29,054 nt of DNA from assembly GCF_000003605.2 (NCBI RefSeq), contig NW_003130859.1, positions 132,111 to 161,164 of the forward strand, in the 5' to 3' direction. The notes beneath the pieces are model-generated. The model made no database searches. It had not been told where the DNA came from and worked only from the letters and a program-made list of their open reading frames with translations. The position numbers were made by a program, and so were the translations under genes. Numbering within the stretch: the first letter of the stretch is position 1; every line of letters begins with the position of its first letter. The stretch comes from Saccoglossus kowalevskii (Eukaryota > Hemichordata > Enteropneusta > Harrimaniidae). Of the stretch, positions 1-10,690 are shown piece by piece.

Positions 1-2377
1 AAGTAATTAGTATTCATATTGGAGGACGTCATATTAAAACTCATTGCGCTCTATTGCGCACACACTACGACTGAGTGGAAACCCCTAAAACTGTGGCAAA
101 TAGTCAGTCCTTGGCGCCTGTAATTGTGGAATCTTGTCATAGGTTATACATAGTTAGGAAAACAACCTTTTGGGCGAACATGAAACTTAAATATGGATAT
201 CCAAGCCACAAACCTGAGAAAACACTTGAGAAACGTCACAATGACTCGCTCACATAAACAGGAAACGGAATATCGTTATATCCCATAATATGAATCAGAT
301 GACTCCGTCTTTGGTGAACTTTGACACAAGTGGTCAGTTGCAAAGATGGCGTCTGACAGTGTAGTTCATTGACGATCATCGCTGCCGATGTTTATTTCAT
401 GCAATGTCGGTAGAGTATTTTGAGTCATTTGGGCCACGTTGTTTAAACGTACGTGTACTGGTTCAACAGCATCAACCCTTGCCTAACGAATTTGTGTAAG
501 AATTTAACGAAAAATCGGTAATAATCGTTAGTGCTTATTTACATGGGTCCAGAATAGGCGCCCTCATCGCTTAATGGCCCTATGGCAGTATACACAACAA
601 GTACTATACAACTGGTGATGTTCATCAGTTTGGTGTCCACCACTACACCTACATTCAGAAGTTTCATCGCAGTGAACCGCCGGCCGCTGTAAGCGTCGGC
701 ACCAAATGCAATTTTGGGCATAGCTTCCGCTGTATTCTTTGGTTTCTTGCTTTTGGTTACAGTTTATACACAATACAGACAGAAAACGGTATGTCCGCTT
801 AACAAATCAGGTTTTCTAAAATAATTCAATCGGCACAGATGGCTTAAATACAATGCAGCTACAGTATTTGTACACGAATCGCCAGTTGACTCAGACAAAA
901 ACATATTCATAGTTGATTCTGTCATCGATCGGTGGTCTAAGTTCAACTTCCGCTTATGCCCTAGGCGCTGCCATCTTGTTTTAATATTTACATCTCATGA
1001 TTTACGTGAGCGAGATCTGCATTCACGTCAGTGCACATTTTTTATGTCTGACAGTCGCGATTTCAGATTTCAGAAAAGGACTCCAGAAATGGTAATTCTA
1101 GTCGGATTCACAAAAGTCTAGCAAGGACGGGATCGCTGACTTTTCTGCTTTTGAAAAACGTCTCTCCCACTGAGATTCAAGCTGGATTTTAGTCTGTTCC
1201 ACTCACTCACTTTCTGTTTGAGTATCTTGAGCTACGTTTTTACTATGCGGTCTTCGATCATCAGGCACCTCGACTCCCTAAGCTGGTGAAGGATTTTTTA
1301 TGTGGTTACAAACTCTGCTAAATTACATCAATGGCCCACAATTCGAACTCAAAAGATCCACAACAATTAACAACATATGCAGAATAGAAAATGATTACAT
1401 TTTGCTATCCTCAACTGCAGCATTTTACTGTCAAACGCAGCGGACCACCTAGCTTACTAAATGGGAATTTCCTTCCAAGAACCAACACAGATATCAACAA
1501 ATAACCTGTAAAATGCTGTGTGGGTAATATTTTGTATATTGATTTTTGTTGCATTTGCAGCTAATAGTTACCAAACCATGAGAAATCAAAGGATTTGATA
1601 CACCTCTCAGCTGGCTTCACATGCATAGTTCAAGCCTACCTAACCAGTGTTTATACCAGGATTTAGTTAGAGCACCTAGACGGTCTGTGGTTACAGCTTC
1701 ATGTTCCGAGTAATCGCAAAAAATGACATTACAATAGAAAATAAAAGACTGACACTGTCATGCAATTAATAGCAAGTGACATTTTCAAGTCACTGATGTA
1801 GGCAAAGAATAACTTCAAGTTGGCATAAAGACGAGGTAGTTTATTTAATCAGTTCTGATCTAGAGACTAATTATAATTACGTTTGTTGTCATACAATTTG
1901 TTTATTTCAAGTCAAGTCAAATAGAAAACACTGATAAAAAGATGTTTTGGGTGTATATGAAAATGGTAGGGGTGAGTGTCATATAATTTGTTCATTTCCA
2001 ACTATAGAATTTCACTTAATTTATTTTTTCCTGAAAAGTTTTCAAGCATTACTTTTCACTGTACTGTGCATTTTCATTGCAGTTTATTTTGATTCGTCCC
2101 TGAATTCAAATCGGTATTTCCACACCTTATATGCCAATAAGATCTGAGAGCAAACAAAGTAGTCCAGGAGTAGCTATTTTTGTAACATACAGAAATAAAC
2201 AATATTTAGGAGTACGATTTTACCCTTGGGATACATGAATATACTTGCCGAATGGAATTTGAACAACAGTATTGGTAATTTTAGTCAGTCACTTATTTTG
2301 ACTAAAACTAATCTGCTATATATTTATGATACAACACATCATTCATAGCTCATTCTACTTTATTAGCTCGCACCAAT
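1..2377. other. Non-coding stretch, no gene recognised
   Basis: I see no convincing exon or RNA gene here. The first kilobase is slightly richer in GC and CpG than the rest. It contains two ATGGC starts in promoter-like context: 345 on the plus strand (CAAAGATGGCGTC) and about 978 on the minus strand (CAAGATGGC, with a CGGAAG ETS-type core about 18 bases further on). Each opens a frame of fewer than 10 codons before a stop. Short ORFs at 539-721 and 764-946 on the minus strand show no domain and no clear splice borders. A small hairpin (TTTTAGTCA and TGACTAAAA around a short loop) lies at about 2280-2306. Confidence 0.5.
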
Positions 2378-3207
2378 CTTGTAATAGCAGTGTCAAATGA
2401 TCATGCCTTTTATTTTGGCTACATTGCACACCGGTGAGAGATCGCCGGCGCCGACATTGTTACACTGTATCAACTGGAAGCACATAAACTATAATCAACT
2501 GAGTGGGCGAGGGGTATCGGCTTGTGTATAGTGTGAGAAATAGACAACTAGTCCTGTGATTAGTTCTTGACAAATTCTGAACAGGCCACGCCTCCAACTG
2601 TGCAGTGGGTTCGGGTCAACCGTTAATTATTCAAAAATTGAGTCAATTTGTGCACTAGTAGTTTTCTTGATTTATTCTGCAGATATAAGAACATTATAGG
2701 TAAGGCTTTGGCGAAATTTGAAAGAGCAACTAATATTCTTCAGCCTAGTATATTTTTTTCATGGATTCAATTTTTCATTCTGTTCGTCTGTTTTTTCCAG
2801 ATTAAAAAATGGGCTCACCGAAGCATTTATCCCTTGTCTATTTCTTACACTAGATACACGCCGATTATCCCCGCTCATAGGGAGTTCTAACAGTTGATTA
2901 TAGTTCCTGGGCTGCCTGTGCTGTATCCCAACGCAACATTGGAGGCAGCATTAACTTTCCTTTCAATCTAGAAAATACTATCGCAAAACGGTTGGAAATT
3001 TAACAGCAGAATACGTCATAGCAATAAAATAAAATGACATCTGAAGACTGAATGTTTTTTTTTGCGAACTTCGTTTACAGTGGTCGGTTTTAGGTATAAA
3101 CCGACGTTAGCTTCACGTTCATGTCCTACCATGAAAACAGACGAAAAATGTTGCTTGTTTTTGAGCGGAGCGGATTGCCAACCAGTCTAACGGCTTGTTT
3201 CCATTGG
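2378..3207. repeat. Interspersed repeat copy 1, interrupted by a MITE-like insertion
   Basis: Two blocks, 2378-2474 and about 2921-3207, match in order and orientation one continuous block at 25224-25563. Shared landmarks are CAAATGATCATGC, CGACATTGTTACACTGTATC, TCTGAAGACTGA, GTTCATGTCCTACCATGA and GCGGA(T/C)TGCCAACCAG. The 450 bases in between are absent from the second copy and contain a terminal-inverted-repeat element. On the minus strand a short peptide (W-L-A-x-R-S-A-Q-K) is conserved between the copies, but the frames differ afterwards, so I do not call a protein. The class of repeat is unknown. By eye the copies are well diverged, which suggests an old family. Confidence 0.7.
2487..2905. 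mobile_element. MITE-like element with terminal inverted repeats
   Basis: The ends are exact 15-base inverted repeats: AACTATAATCAACTG at 2487-2501 and its complement at 2891-2905. The similarity continues inward for roughly 60-70 bases with small gaps (shared inner blocks ATCGGC and AGAAATAGACAA). Comparison with the repeat copy at 25224-25563 shows that this block interrupts an otherwise continuous sequence. CTGTATC occurs on both sides (2465-2471 and 2921-2927), so it may be a target-site duplication lying slightly outside the clear inverted repeats; the true ends could therefore be about 2472 and 2920. The only ORF inside (2648-2890, plus) shows no transposase feature, so the element is probably non-autonomous. 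The superfamily cannot be assigned. Confidence 0.7.
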
Positions 3208-4621
3208 CAACCAAACTATTTTTATTTCGTCTGCTATTGATGTGTAAATCACATGGAATAATACGATTGAGAGAAAATGATATATGTTGACAACCTGGAA
3301 ACTGAGTTTTATAAACCCTGAGGGGCTCTCGATTGACATCCATGGCTAGCAAGCAACATCACAAGCAGAGTTGTATCGTGCAGCTCAGCGACGACCGCTG
3401 TTGACGAAGTCATCCTGTTAGTGGAGTACCACAGTTGCAAAGTATGCTTGTCAATGTAGAGGAACTTTTAACTTCAAAAAAACACGTGGTATGACTGACT
3501 GCCAAACGTTCCACCGAGATCAGACAGAGCCCTATCGTGCCAATCTTTCACCATTGTATTCAAATGAATCACATGGTGCGCTGTTACAATCTTCTTCCGG
3601 GATTCAACCATTATGGGCGTTTCAGTAAAAAACAAAACATCGCAAATCCTGTAAATTCGACATTTTTAAACCAGTATACTAAAACAGAAATGCTCAACGA
3701 ATAAAATTGAAGAGCCTTTTTTCAATTGACATTATGAGTACAATCACGGGATAGGCTGTTAAAATATGGTTACGGTCTGGAAAATGAGTTTAATTAGCTC
3801 TTATTTAAGTGACAATGCAGATTTCCCAGTAGGAGTAAAACTAGTTCTACTCTGCCAATAACAAAAATAGGGATGTTTTCAACAAAAAACTAATAACTCT
3901 GGAGTGCACATATTACACTGAATTTCAGAACAAATCTTGCATTACTTACAACAGCTCAATACCACAGAAATATCAGATGAAACATAAAAAAAACATTTTC
4001 CACATTGGTATCACCTACCCTTGAAAACAAACTCTTAATACCACGCTAAGCGTTTGGGAATAAGGTAGACTCCTCTCAGAATAATTGCGAATATGCGATT
4101 ATCAAATTACAGCATGCTTACAAGTAAATCATGCATGTCTCAATGTGTTTCGTTCCTGACAAGGGCCGAGCCAACCACATAAAAGAGGGTGTCTTCTAAC
4201 TATCTCATAACGGACTGTTTAGACAATTTTACATATTTAAATAATCGTCCACTATCGTCCACTACAACGTTTCTCTAACTCAATGCTCAAATGTGTGTTT
4301 AATAATTATTAGTGTGTTAAGTTGTAAATCGTTCAACTGCAAAGAGTTAAAATGAATGCTGAAAAAAGATATCCGTGTAGTCATTTAAAAATAATCAACA
4401 AATTTCAAACACACAATTATTTAAATAAGTTAAAAATCGTAGATTAGGCACTTGTGTAGATGAGTTATTAAAGCAGTGATCTTGCCTGACTTTGCATGAA
4501 GCATTGTTGTTAGTAACTATTTGTTTAACTCAATCAACTGTGCATATAATATGGTATGTGCTTGCGAGCTCTGTGTAGCGTAACATTTTTATTTTGAAAA
4601 CAAAATCTATATATTATACAT
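3208..4621. other. Non-coding stretch, no gene recognised
   Basis: AT-rich sequence with frequent stops in all frames. I see no exon with plausible splice sites, no RNA gene, and only a weak self-complementary patch around 3832-3856 (AGTAG...CTACT). Confidence 0.5.
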
Positions 4622-4673
4622 ATTATGCACCTGGGTTGTGTGCATACATTATGCACCGGGGTTGTGTGCATAC
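4622..4673. repeat. 26-bp tandem duplication
   Basis: The unit ATTATGCACC(T/G)GGGTTGTG followed by TGCATAC occurs twice back to back (4622-4647 and 4648-4673) with one substitution. A third partial unit starts at 4674. Confidence 0.85.
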
Positions 4674-5699
4674 ATTATAAACAGATGGCAAATTTCTTGA
4701 TTTTGAATATGAACACAATCTCTATATTATTCGTCTATGTTGACTTCAGAATATGATTATTTTCTGTTGACAATGTGTCAAATTGTTTTACATCAGAAAA
4801 TAAGGCAGGCTTTATACTTACCCAAATTGTTTGCCATATACACAACACTAATTGTGCCTGCCAAGTATTGTCAAAACGTTTTCGTTTGATAGTTCAAAAC
4901 AATTAAAACTGAATTAATTAAAATTAAAATTGAACAGTTCGTTCGATTTACATTTTATAAGATTGTAAGTGTAGGTTGAATCGATCATTTTACACCACCA
5001 TAAGCAAAATGTTTCAAGTATATTTTGAAGTTCATATAATAATAGTTGTCAGGTGACGCATTATTGTCCTATCTTTAAAAAAACAACATAATTTAGCAAT
5101 TTAATAAATGAATAAATGTATAAATCAATAAAAAAACGTTTGACTGTAGTTTCAGTATAATTTGTGAGTTAAATGTATACACTTTTTTGTGACTATATGA
5201 TGAGAGCAATCAGTGTAATGTTAAGTAGAAAGTTAGTTTATTTTTTCAAGAAAGAAAATTATATTAAAAAAGTTTAATTAAAATTAAATCTAAAAAAAAT
5301 GAGCTGGTGGGCATAAGTATGTTACTGAAATAAAAAAAATGGTGGGTAAAAAACTATGGATATTGTAGTTTCTTAGAAGTCTGTGAAAAGCATATACATG
5401 GGTATAAATATTTCATCAGTTTTAACATCTCAGAATTTATTTCAATATAGAGAGCAACAAAATTATTATAATTATATTCTTTAATTAAAACCCCAAAACA
5501 GTTTTTATCATTACTTTGGATTGATACTTTGTATTATGTCTTGTAAGGTGGGCATTTTGGTAGAGACAAAACTATCCAGAAAGTTGCCCAGAAGTACTAC
5601 TAAAAAATGCTACAAAATGAAGTCAAAGAACATGTGACGTATGTCAGTTAGTTAACAATAAAATGACAGGGGCACATGCACGATGACCACACAGTGTAA
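4674..5699. other. Very AT-rich non-coding stretch
   Basis: Low-complexity AT-rich sequence with runs of A and T and AATAAATG-type simple repeats near 5103-5135. No gene is visible. This is the left flank of the LINE remnant; the exact LINE 5' end cannot be placed. Confidence 0.5.
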
Positions 5700-5752
5700 T
5701 TGGTTCTACATTGGCTCCAGAAATACATTTTGATTTTACATGACAGATATGC

Positions 5753-6405
5753 TCGCCTTATCTATAGTGTACCCAGTTTGTATCGTCAAGACCCTATATT
5801 GAAGTATGCCTGGGGTGGAAAGAAACTTAACAAGAAGAAAGTGGAACAGTTCAAACTAACTTTCGCCAAAAGTACAAACAAGGAGAGCAGCAATCTTGTC
5901 GACCGGAGTTGGTATCTAATGCAGATTTGAGAATGGGTTTAAAAAGGTTGCATTTCCTAAAGCTAGTGTTGAGGTGGGTTTTCGTGAGATGGCTGAGATG
6001 ATTGAGAGGGTCAACAGTGGAAACTAAACAACAAGAACTGGAAGTGACCATTCCTTCAAATGAAGAAACTGTACGCGAGATTACAAAAAAATGAGGCGCT
6101 AAAGTGTGAAGTGACATTTTTGAGAAAAGAAAGTGAGAAGACTCAAAATGACACCACTGATTTTATGGCATACTTGAATTAGGTGACGAAACAGATTTAG
6201 ATCCTACAGGAAAAGTTTAGTATTGAAGACACAACTGTTAAAAACGCACATCGCATATCATCAGGGCCCACGAATAGAAATCACGGAAGATCAAGACCAG
6301 TCCTGGTCAAATTTCTCAACAGGCCTCCTGACATAAAATGTCTAATATATACTGCTAGAAAAATACTACAACACATTAATGTACGTGAAGGAAGAGTCTG
6401 CTAAC
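5753..6405 (+). pseudogene. LINE ORF1 (L1 ORF1p-like, nucleic-acid binding) remnant
   Basis: The frame LIYSVPSLYRQDPILKYAWG runs into a lysine-rich stretch, open to 5929. Next come coiled-coil-like segments in shifted frames (ELKKLYARLQ-type heptads near 6060-6150). Last is the most diagnostic block, from 6219: IEDTTVKNAHRISSGP, then SRPVLVKFLNRPPDIKC, then TARKILQHINVREG. This is the RRM/C-terminal-domain pattern of L1 ORF1 proteins (AHR followed by RP-hydrophobic-VKF). ORF1p coats LINE RNA as a trimer through its coiled coil. Several stops and at least two frameshifts make this copy dead. Confidence 0.8.
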
Positions 6406-6714
6406 AATCATGAACAAAGCTTACAGCGAGGGCAATAAACCTGTTTACACATTTGGTATTGGTGTAAACATGGTTGCTAAGTGAATGTATTTATCAGTGA
6501 GATTTATCTAGTCTGGGGCTGATGGGGTTGGGTTATTTTAGCTAAATCACAGGTTCAGTTGGATTGTGTCTAATTCTGCGCCTTGTCAGTGGTATGGGCT
6601 CCTTTGCAGTTTGTATGTGTAGTTATTGTTGTTGTGTTAAAATGAAGTCAAATCATAGTACAGTGAGAGATATTGTCTGGAAAAAGATACTATCTTATCT
6701 CTCATGGCTCTATC

Positions 6715-7353
6715 TGGTATAAACATATTGTCATTGAACGCAAGAGGCAGGGAACAGTACAGAAACAACAATTAATTCATATGCACAAACCAACGAACAA
6801 CAACATGCTACATTTCTACGTATTTTAGTATCACAGTGTAGTATTATAGTATAACATTAACGTTTTATGGGTTGGTGATCAAAATATGGTTTTAAATTTA
6901 GACCAAGACAGACAGGGGGCCCACATCAACGGTTAAGATCCTCCAAAGTCCTTAGTTCAATGGCCTCTATATACACACTGAGTGATATTTGGAGAGTCCT
7001 GCATGCAACCAAAAAATGTTTCACTTGAAAAGGGTTCAACCCCAGAAGAATTGATTATTTGTTGATCAATGCCAAGCTTTGAGATTTAGTTCAAGGTGCT
7101 TCAATTGTTCCCTGAACATGGTCCGACCATTCTGCTGATACAGTGCATGTGCAATACGAGGAAATAATAAGTTAATTAATTAGTAAAATAATTTTACTGA
7201 AAACTTAATATGAGCCCTTTAAACGATAGCGAGTATAAAGAATTAATTGATGAGAATTTATCTAATTGGGTTCAGGAAGGCAATGAATTGGTAGATTGTC
7301 GTTCACTCTGGGATTGGCTAAAATATTGTATAAAAATGACCTCAATTCAATAA
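6715..7353 (+). pseudogene. LINE ORF2 endonuclease segment and linker, disrupted
   Basis: The start shows INILSLNARG, the hallmark N-terminal strand of APE-type endonucleases of L1-like ORF2 (S-x-N-x-R-G). After a gap, DQNMVLNLDQDRQG corresponds to the catalytic GDFN region, with the motif altered. Then come LxDIWR..H/TKKCFTW-type sequence, a frame with NPRRIDYLL-like residues, and the terminal WSDHSA-type block near 7118-7140, all in shifting frames. From 7210 a clean 48-codon frame reads SEYKELIDENLSNWVQEGNE and then LWDWLKYCIK, the conserved linker before the reverse transcriptase. The endonuclease nicks target DNA during retrotransposition. Roughly a third of the domain is lost and several stops are present, so it is not functional. 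Confidence 0.8.
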
Positions 7354-7439
7354 ATATAGTAAAAAGAAAGCTAAAGAACGTACAATAAAAATTGAAGAAT
7401 TTTGTTTAGATGGAGAACAGCGCAGGAACAGGGAAATGG

Positions 7440-7740
7440 CTGGAGGTGGAAGAAGTCAGTGTTCAACGTTAGGATGGCACATGAGACTGTGGTTTGTTTG
7501 TCATTGCATTTGCGGCTGAGCTGGCTAATGAAGAAGATTTGACCAGCGAGAAATGAGAAAACACCTCCTTGCATGTTTTCAGAATGAAGCGTTCACCCCA
7601 TTTCCAAAGATTGCATCATCTGGTCGGCGTACAAGAGATGAACCGAAGATACACAAAATTCACTGTAATTGTGAAATGCCAGAATATCACGATAATATGA
7701 TAACATGCAACACCTGTATCACTTGACATGTGCAAGTTAT
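7440..7740 (+). pseudogene. Ulp1-like cysteine protease C-terminus plus PHD-like finger, decayed
   Basis: From 7446 the frame reads VEEVSVQR, a stop, DGT, a stop, then DCGLFVIAFAAELANEEDLT (7485 onward). DCGLF with its preceding Q is the catalytic-cysteine motif of the Ulp1/C48 SUMO-protease fold. A one-base frameshift then gives MRKHLLACFQNEAFTPFPK, a usual follow-on in transposon-linked Ulp1 proteins of invertebrates, and then HCNCEMPEYHDNMITCNTC, the start of a PHD-like zinc finger (CxC..CxxC) with the expected W replaced by a stop. The catalytic His and Asp, which lie upstream, are not present. The fragment directly abuts the LINE linker. The host element type is uncertain; KDZ-like transposons and related elements carry such proteases, but I cannot assign it. 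Confidence 0.65.
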
Positions 7741-7968
7741 ATACCAAATGTCTTGCCTTTAATAAGTGCATGTCAGTTCCATACATTTTTTGGGAGTTTT
7801 GTATAGAGTTTATATTCACTGATTTTTGATGATTCGAATGTAAAATACAGAAAAAAAGTATATTCGCTGGATTATATTTTAACTGAATCATATCTTAAGC
7901 AAAAGTAAATAATGAAGACCAGTACGTTTTTCAATTTAAATATTTCATTCAAATAAGATATACTAACT

Positions 7969-8358
7969 GGGGTGCAAAAGAGCTCAGCTAGATTCTACTG
8001 CACCCCTCAGATTACTTGACAAAGTTTTCTAGGTTTTTATTTGATACTAATTATATAGGATACAATACATGGTAATATAAAACTGCAAAATATCCTTGTG
8101 TGTTTCACCAATTTGAGATATTAAATGGCAATTTAAGCTACATCATGCATATACATAAGCATTTCTTTTTTATATTGAAATTGTGTGATCTTGTCCCAGG
8201 TATTGTTAGATGTCCCTTAAAAATGCCATTGATCTTATAACAAGACGTACTGTTTTGCCATGTTATACATACTTATTCGGGGTGCAATAGAAACTAGGGG
8301 TGCAATAAGACAAATGTACTATTGCCCACCAGCTACAATAAGACCAGGGGCAATAGAA
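7969..8358. repeat. Cluster of GGGGTGCAATAGAA-like motifs in both orientations
   Basis: GGGGTGCAA occurs at 7969, its complement TGCACCCC at 8000, GGGGTGCAATAG at 8279, GGGGTGCAATAAG at 8297, an inverted ATTGCCC at 8321 and GGGGCAATAGAA at 8347. The first pair can form a hairpin. No coding potential is apparent. It lies directly upstream of the first PHD-gene copy (exon start 8426). Confidence 0.6.
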
Positions 8359-8425
8359 ACACGACACTAGCACACAATGTGTTATCTTTTTAACCTCTTT
8401 GCGGTATACAGGAAGAATTTTTCAG

Positions 8426-8556
8426 AAGCCTTTTTGTATGTGTAGTGTTGAAGAAACAAAAACATGGTTGCATGTGACGACAACGACTTCACAGTGGTTT
8501 GGTTTCATTACGAGTGTACAGGGTTGACAGCGAAAACTATACCATCACACCAATAA
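8426..8556 (+). pseudogene. PHD-finger exon, copy A (first finger)
   Basis: The exon follows a good acceptor (TTTTTCAG at 8418-8425). It reads KPFCMCSVEETKT, then after a one-base shift VACDDNDFTVVWFHYECTGL and TAKTIP, ending at a stop at 8554. The pattern C-x-C...C...W-F-H-x-x-C-x-G-L is that of a PHD zinc finger, a C4HC3 module that often reads histone tails and is also found near the C-terminus of several invertebrate transposon proteins. The equivalent exon at 22389-22515 keeps the Cys that is Phe here. The frameshift and the early stop indicate a pseudogene. Confidence 0.7.
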
Positions 8557-8880
8557 TCGTGATTTTGACAACAACTCGACGTCGCACGCCATATTTGACA
8601 ATGGTTTTCAAAAACTGACAATGCAAAGATTCTAACAAATGTTGAGTATTTTGGCTAAATTCTCTGTATCGTATCATATAAAGAAAGTTCGAAAGCTGGT
8701 TCACCAGGGAGCGTGAAATGTAGTCCTTCTTCAACTACAAACGGGATTATATGTCCAACTGTTTAGTTTCTGGTGTGCAGTGTGAATGGAGACTTGTGGT
8801 GACAAAGGTCACTTCCATTAGTAGCGACCTTAATTATGATCTGCAAAATTTATTCAATATTTCATCGGAAAATGTGTTCG
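8557..8880 (+). repeat. Repeat segment shared with 22516-22755
   Basis: It continues from the PHD exon and matches copy C nearly base for base over long blocks (ATCGTATCATATAAA, CTTCAACTACAAACGGGATT, TGTCCAACT.TTTAGTTTC, TATGATCTGC). Most likely this is intron or 3' non-coding sequence of the same duplicated gene or element. Conservation ends near 8880, where copy A gains about 530 bases that carry a second finger. Confidence 0.75.
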
Positions 8881-9204
8881 GTGTAATCTGAATATTATGG
8901 TCAGTACACTTGTTTAAACAAACGGCAACTATCATCGATTTCAAGCACCAGGAGTACAAAGAGATTAGGAGCTCAACTTAGCAATAAACATTTGAAGTTA
9001 ATACGCTTATTTTCCTGTTTATTGTCACTGCTCCTTCCTTTTTTACCTCAATGGTAGAACCGTGTTACACACCCAATACAATGTAGAAAGTGACCACCAC
9101 CTCCGGGGGGAATGCTCTCACGTCATGTTGTCAATGCACAGCCAGAACAGATAACACTTAATGGGTTTATCGGGGGATTCTTGAACGTGAATATTTAATT
9201 AGAT

Positions 9205-9379
9205 ATGAAAATGCTTCTTCGCAACTTTGTTAATAACATTGTGACCATAGTAGTTTTAGAGGATGATGAATATTGTTATTGCAATGGGAAGGAAACAATG
9301 AAAATGATAGATGGCGAATATTGTGCAAGTGTGTGGTACCATTAAAGATGCGTTGGATTAGCAACCAGAATTTATTCTG
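9205..9379 (+). pseudogene. PHD-finger exon, copy A (second finger)
   Basis: The frame RNFVNNIVTIVVLEDDEYCY then CNGKETMKMIDGEYCASVWYH, a stop in place of Tyr, and RCVGLATRIYSG corresponds residue by residue to the minus-strand frame at 12257-12481. It has CxC, a Cys of the third pair, W-Y-H and RC, as in PHD fingers; one Cys is replaced by Asp (IDGEYC, where copy B has LACKYC). The exon ends at a donor (CTG|GTAAATTTG at 9379/9380) that is identical in copy B. The premature stop marks it as a pseudogene. Confidence 0.7.
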
Positions 9380-9451
9380 GTAAATTTGACAGTATAATCA
9401 CCTTAACTGTTTTTTGATTTTTTGATTATAAGTTTTTGTATTTTTTGATGC

Positions 9452-9500
9452 AAGAGATGGAAATTATTGTGGCGTTGCTAAGGAAACAAAAAGAAACATA
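9452..9500 (+). pseudogene. Downstream exon fragment of the PHD family, copy A
   Basis: After the short intron from 9380, GAGATGGAAATTATTGTGGC encodes EMEIIVAL and then RKQKE. The same EM(E/D)I(T/I)VA start follows a pyrimidine-rich acceptor in copy B (near 12140, minus) and copy C (22773, plus), which supports a conserved exon border. The function is unknown. Confidence 0.5.
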
Positions 9501-10690
9501 AAACAAGGCAAGGAATAATTCCAGACCTACACGCTATGTACATTTTAAAACTTATGCTAATTTATTCATGAAGTGGCTTTTTCTGTACTTGTGATTATTC
9601 ATTAATTTGCGGGTCAATACATTTTAAAAAGGGCGATATATTATTGTTAGGAGCAAAGTTAGAAAAGTGAATTAGCAATCTTTAGGTGAGAGCAGCAATG
9701 ATCCCGTGTCTGTTGGTGTGCATGTGACTTGCAGCTGTTCGTACCTCGACGTCCACTTTGACTGGCTTCTATGTGAGGTGTGTTCTGTTATTGAACTGAC
9801 TTGAGTTCGCGATATACTGAAGCTTTGAGAAGTATATGTCTTTAACATCTTTCATACGTTTTGTAAGAGTGTTCAGTCTGTGATTTGAACTTGCAATCTT
9901 TGAGTTTCCGGAACACTGTCTTGTCCACTGCGAGGGTCATCAGGCAGTGATAGGATTTAAGTTATGTTTATGGAAGAACTGTTCTCAAACAAACTTAGGA
10001 TGAGATCCTGCGATCTCTCACATTGTTGACAGTGTGGAAATGCACTGAAACATGTGGGTGGTCACAGAAATAAATAATTTGTTGTAATAATTAGCTTTAT
10101 TGCAAGTTAATGTTTGCGAGGAAAGTCCAACAGGCTTTGATGTGAATTGTGGACAAGTAACCCACAAGCCCATGATGGACTGACTGCTTGAGTTAGCACT
10201 TGATAAGGTATACTACATATTTTCGTTATTGAATCACAATTGTCAATAATATTGCCAATTTGGTGTTTTCTCATTGTGTAAACTATATGTCTGCAATAAC
10301 CCGTTAGTGTACGTCATTTGCGTTGACCACACCTGCCTCAGCCCTAACTTCAATGTTAGACACGTTCTTGTTAATAATTGTAGCTCAATAATAATACTCC
10401 CTTGTGCCCTGTCTGCAAGTAAGTTGATGTCAAATGATTAAGCAAGTCACGTTTAAATAATTTCCAGCAATAACAGTTGTTAAATTGAGAGAACAAATGT
10501 CTCAACAAGTATTTGAGGCTAATTAATTTCTTGACCTGTAATATTTTGGAAACAGTCCAGCAACTGTTGACCAGTTTCGTTGTTATCTGGCCAAAGTTTA
10601 AAATTAAGTTATCCCATATTACCTTCTATTGGCCAAACACAGCACAGTATGTGTTATAATGTCCACTTTCATGTGGAATGTTTTTTATGC
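9501..10690. other. Non-coding stretch, no gene recognised
   Basis: No exon, RNA gene or repeat that I can support. Stops are dense in all frames. Confidence 0.5.

Larger units (their letters stand above)
5700..7353 (+). mobile_element. L1-like LINE remnant, 5' part only (ORF1 plus endonuclease), reverse transcriptase missing
   Basis: A plus-strand non-LTR retrotransposon remnant in the usual order: an ORF1 protein segment, a short spacer, the AP-endonuclease part of ORF2, then the linker that normally precedes the reverse transcriptase. All segments are broken by stops and frameshifts. After 7353 the sequence changes to an unrelated protease/PHD fragment, and no YxDD-type reverse transcriptase motif appears nearby. 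LINE copies are usually truncated at the 5' end, so keeping the 5' half and losing the 3' half is atypical and suggests a later deletion or insertion. Peptide patterns place it in the L1/Tx1 type; the family is not known. Confidence 0.8.

Noticed and set aside
2595-2640. tRNA-like GGTTCGGGTC
   Set aside because: There is no A-box at proper spacing and no acceptor or anticodon stems.
2648-2890. 80-codon frame as a transposase
   Set aside because: No catalytic motif or helix-turn-helix is visible, and it lies inside a short MITE-like element.
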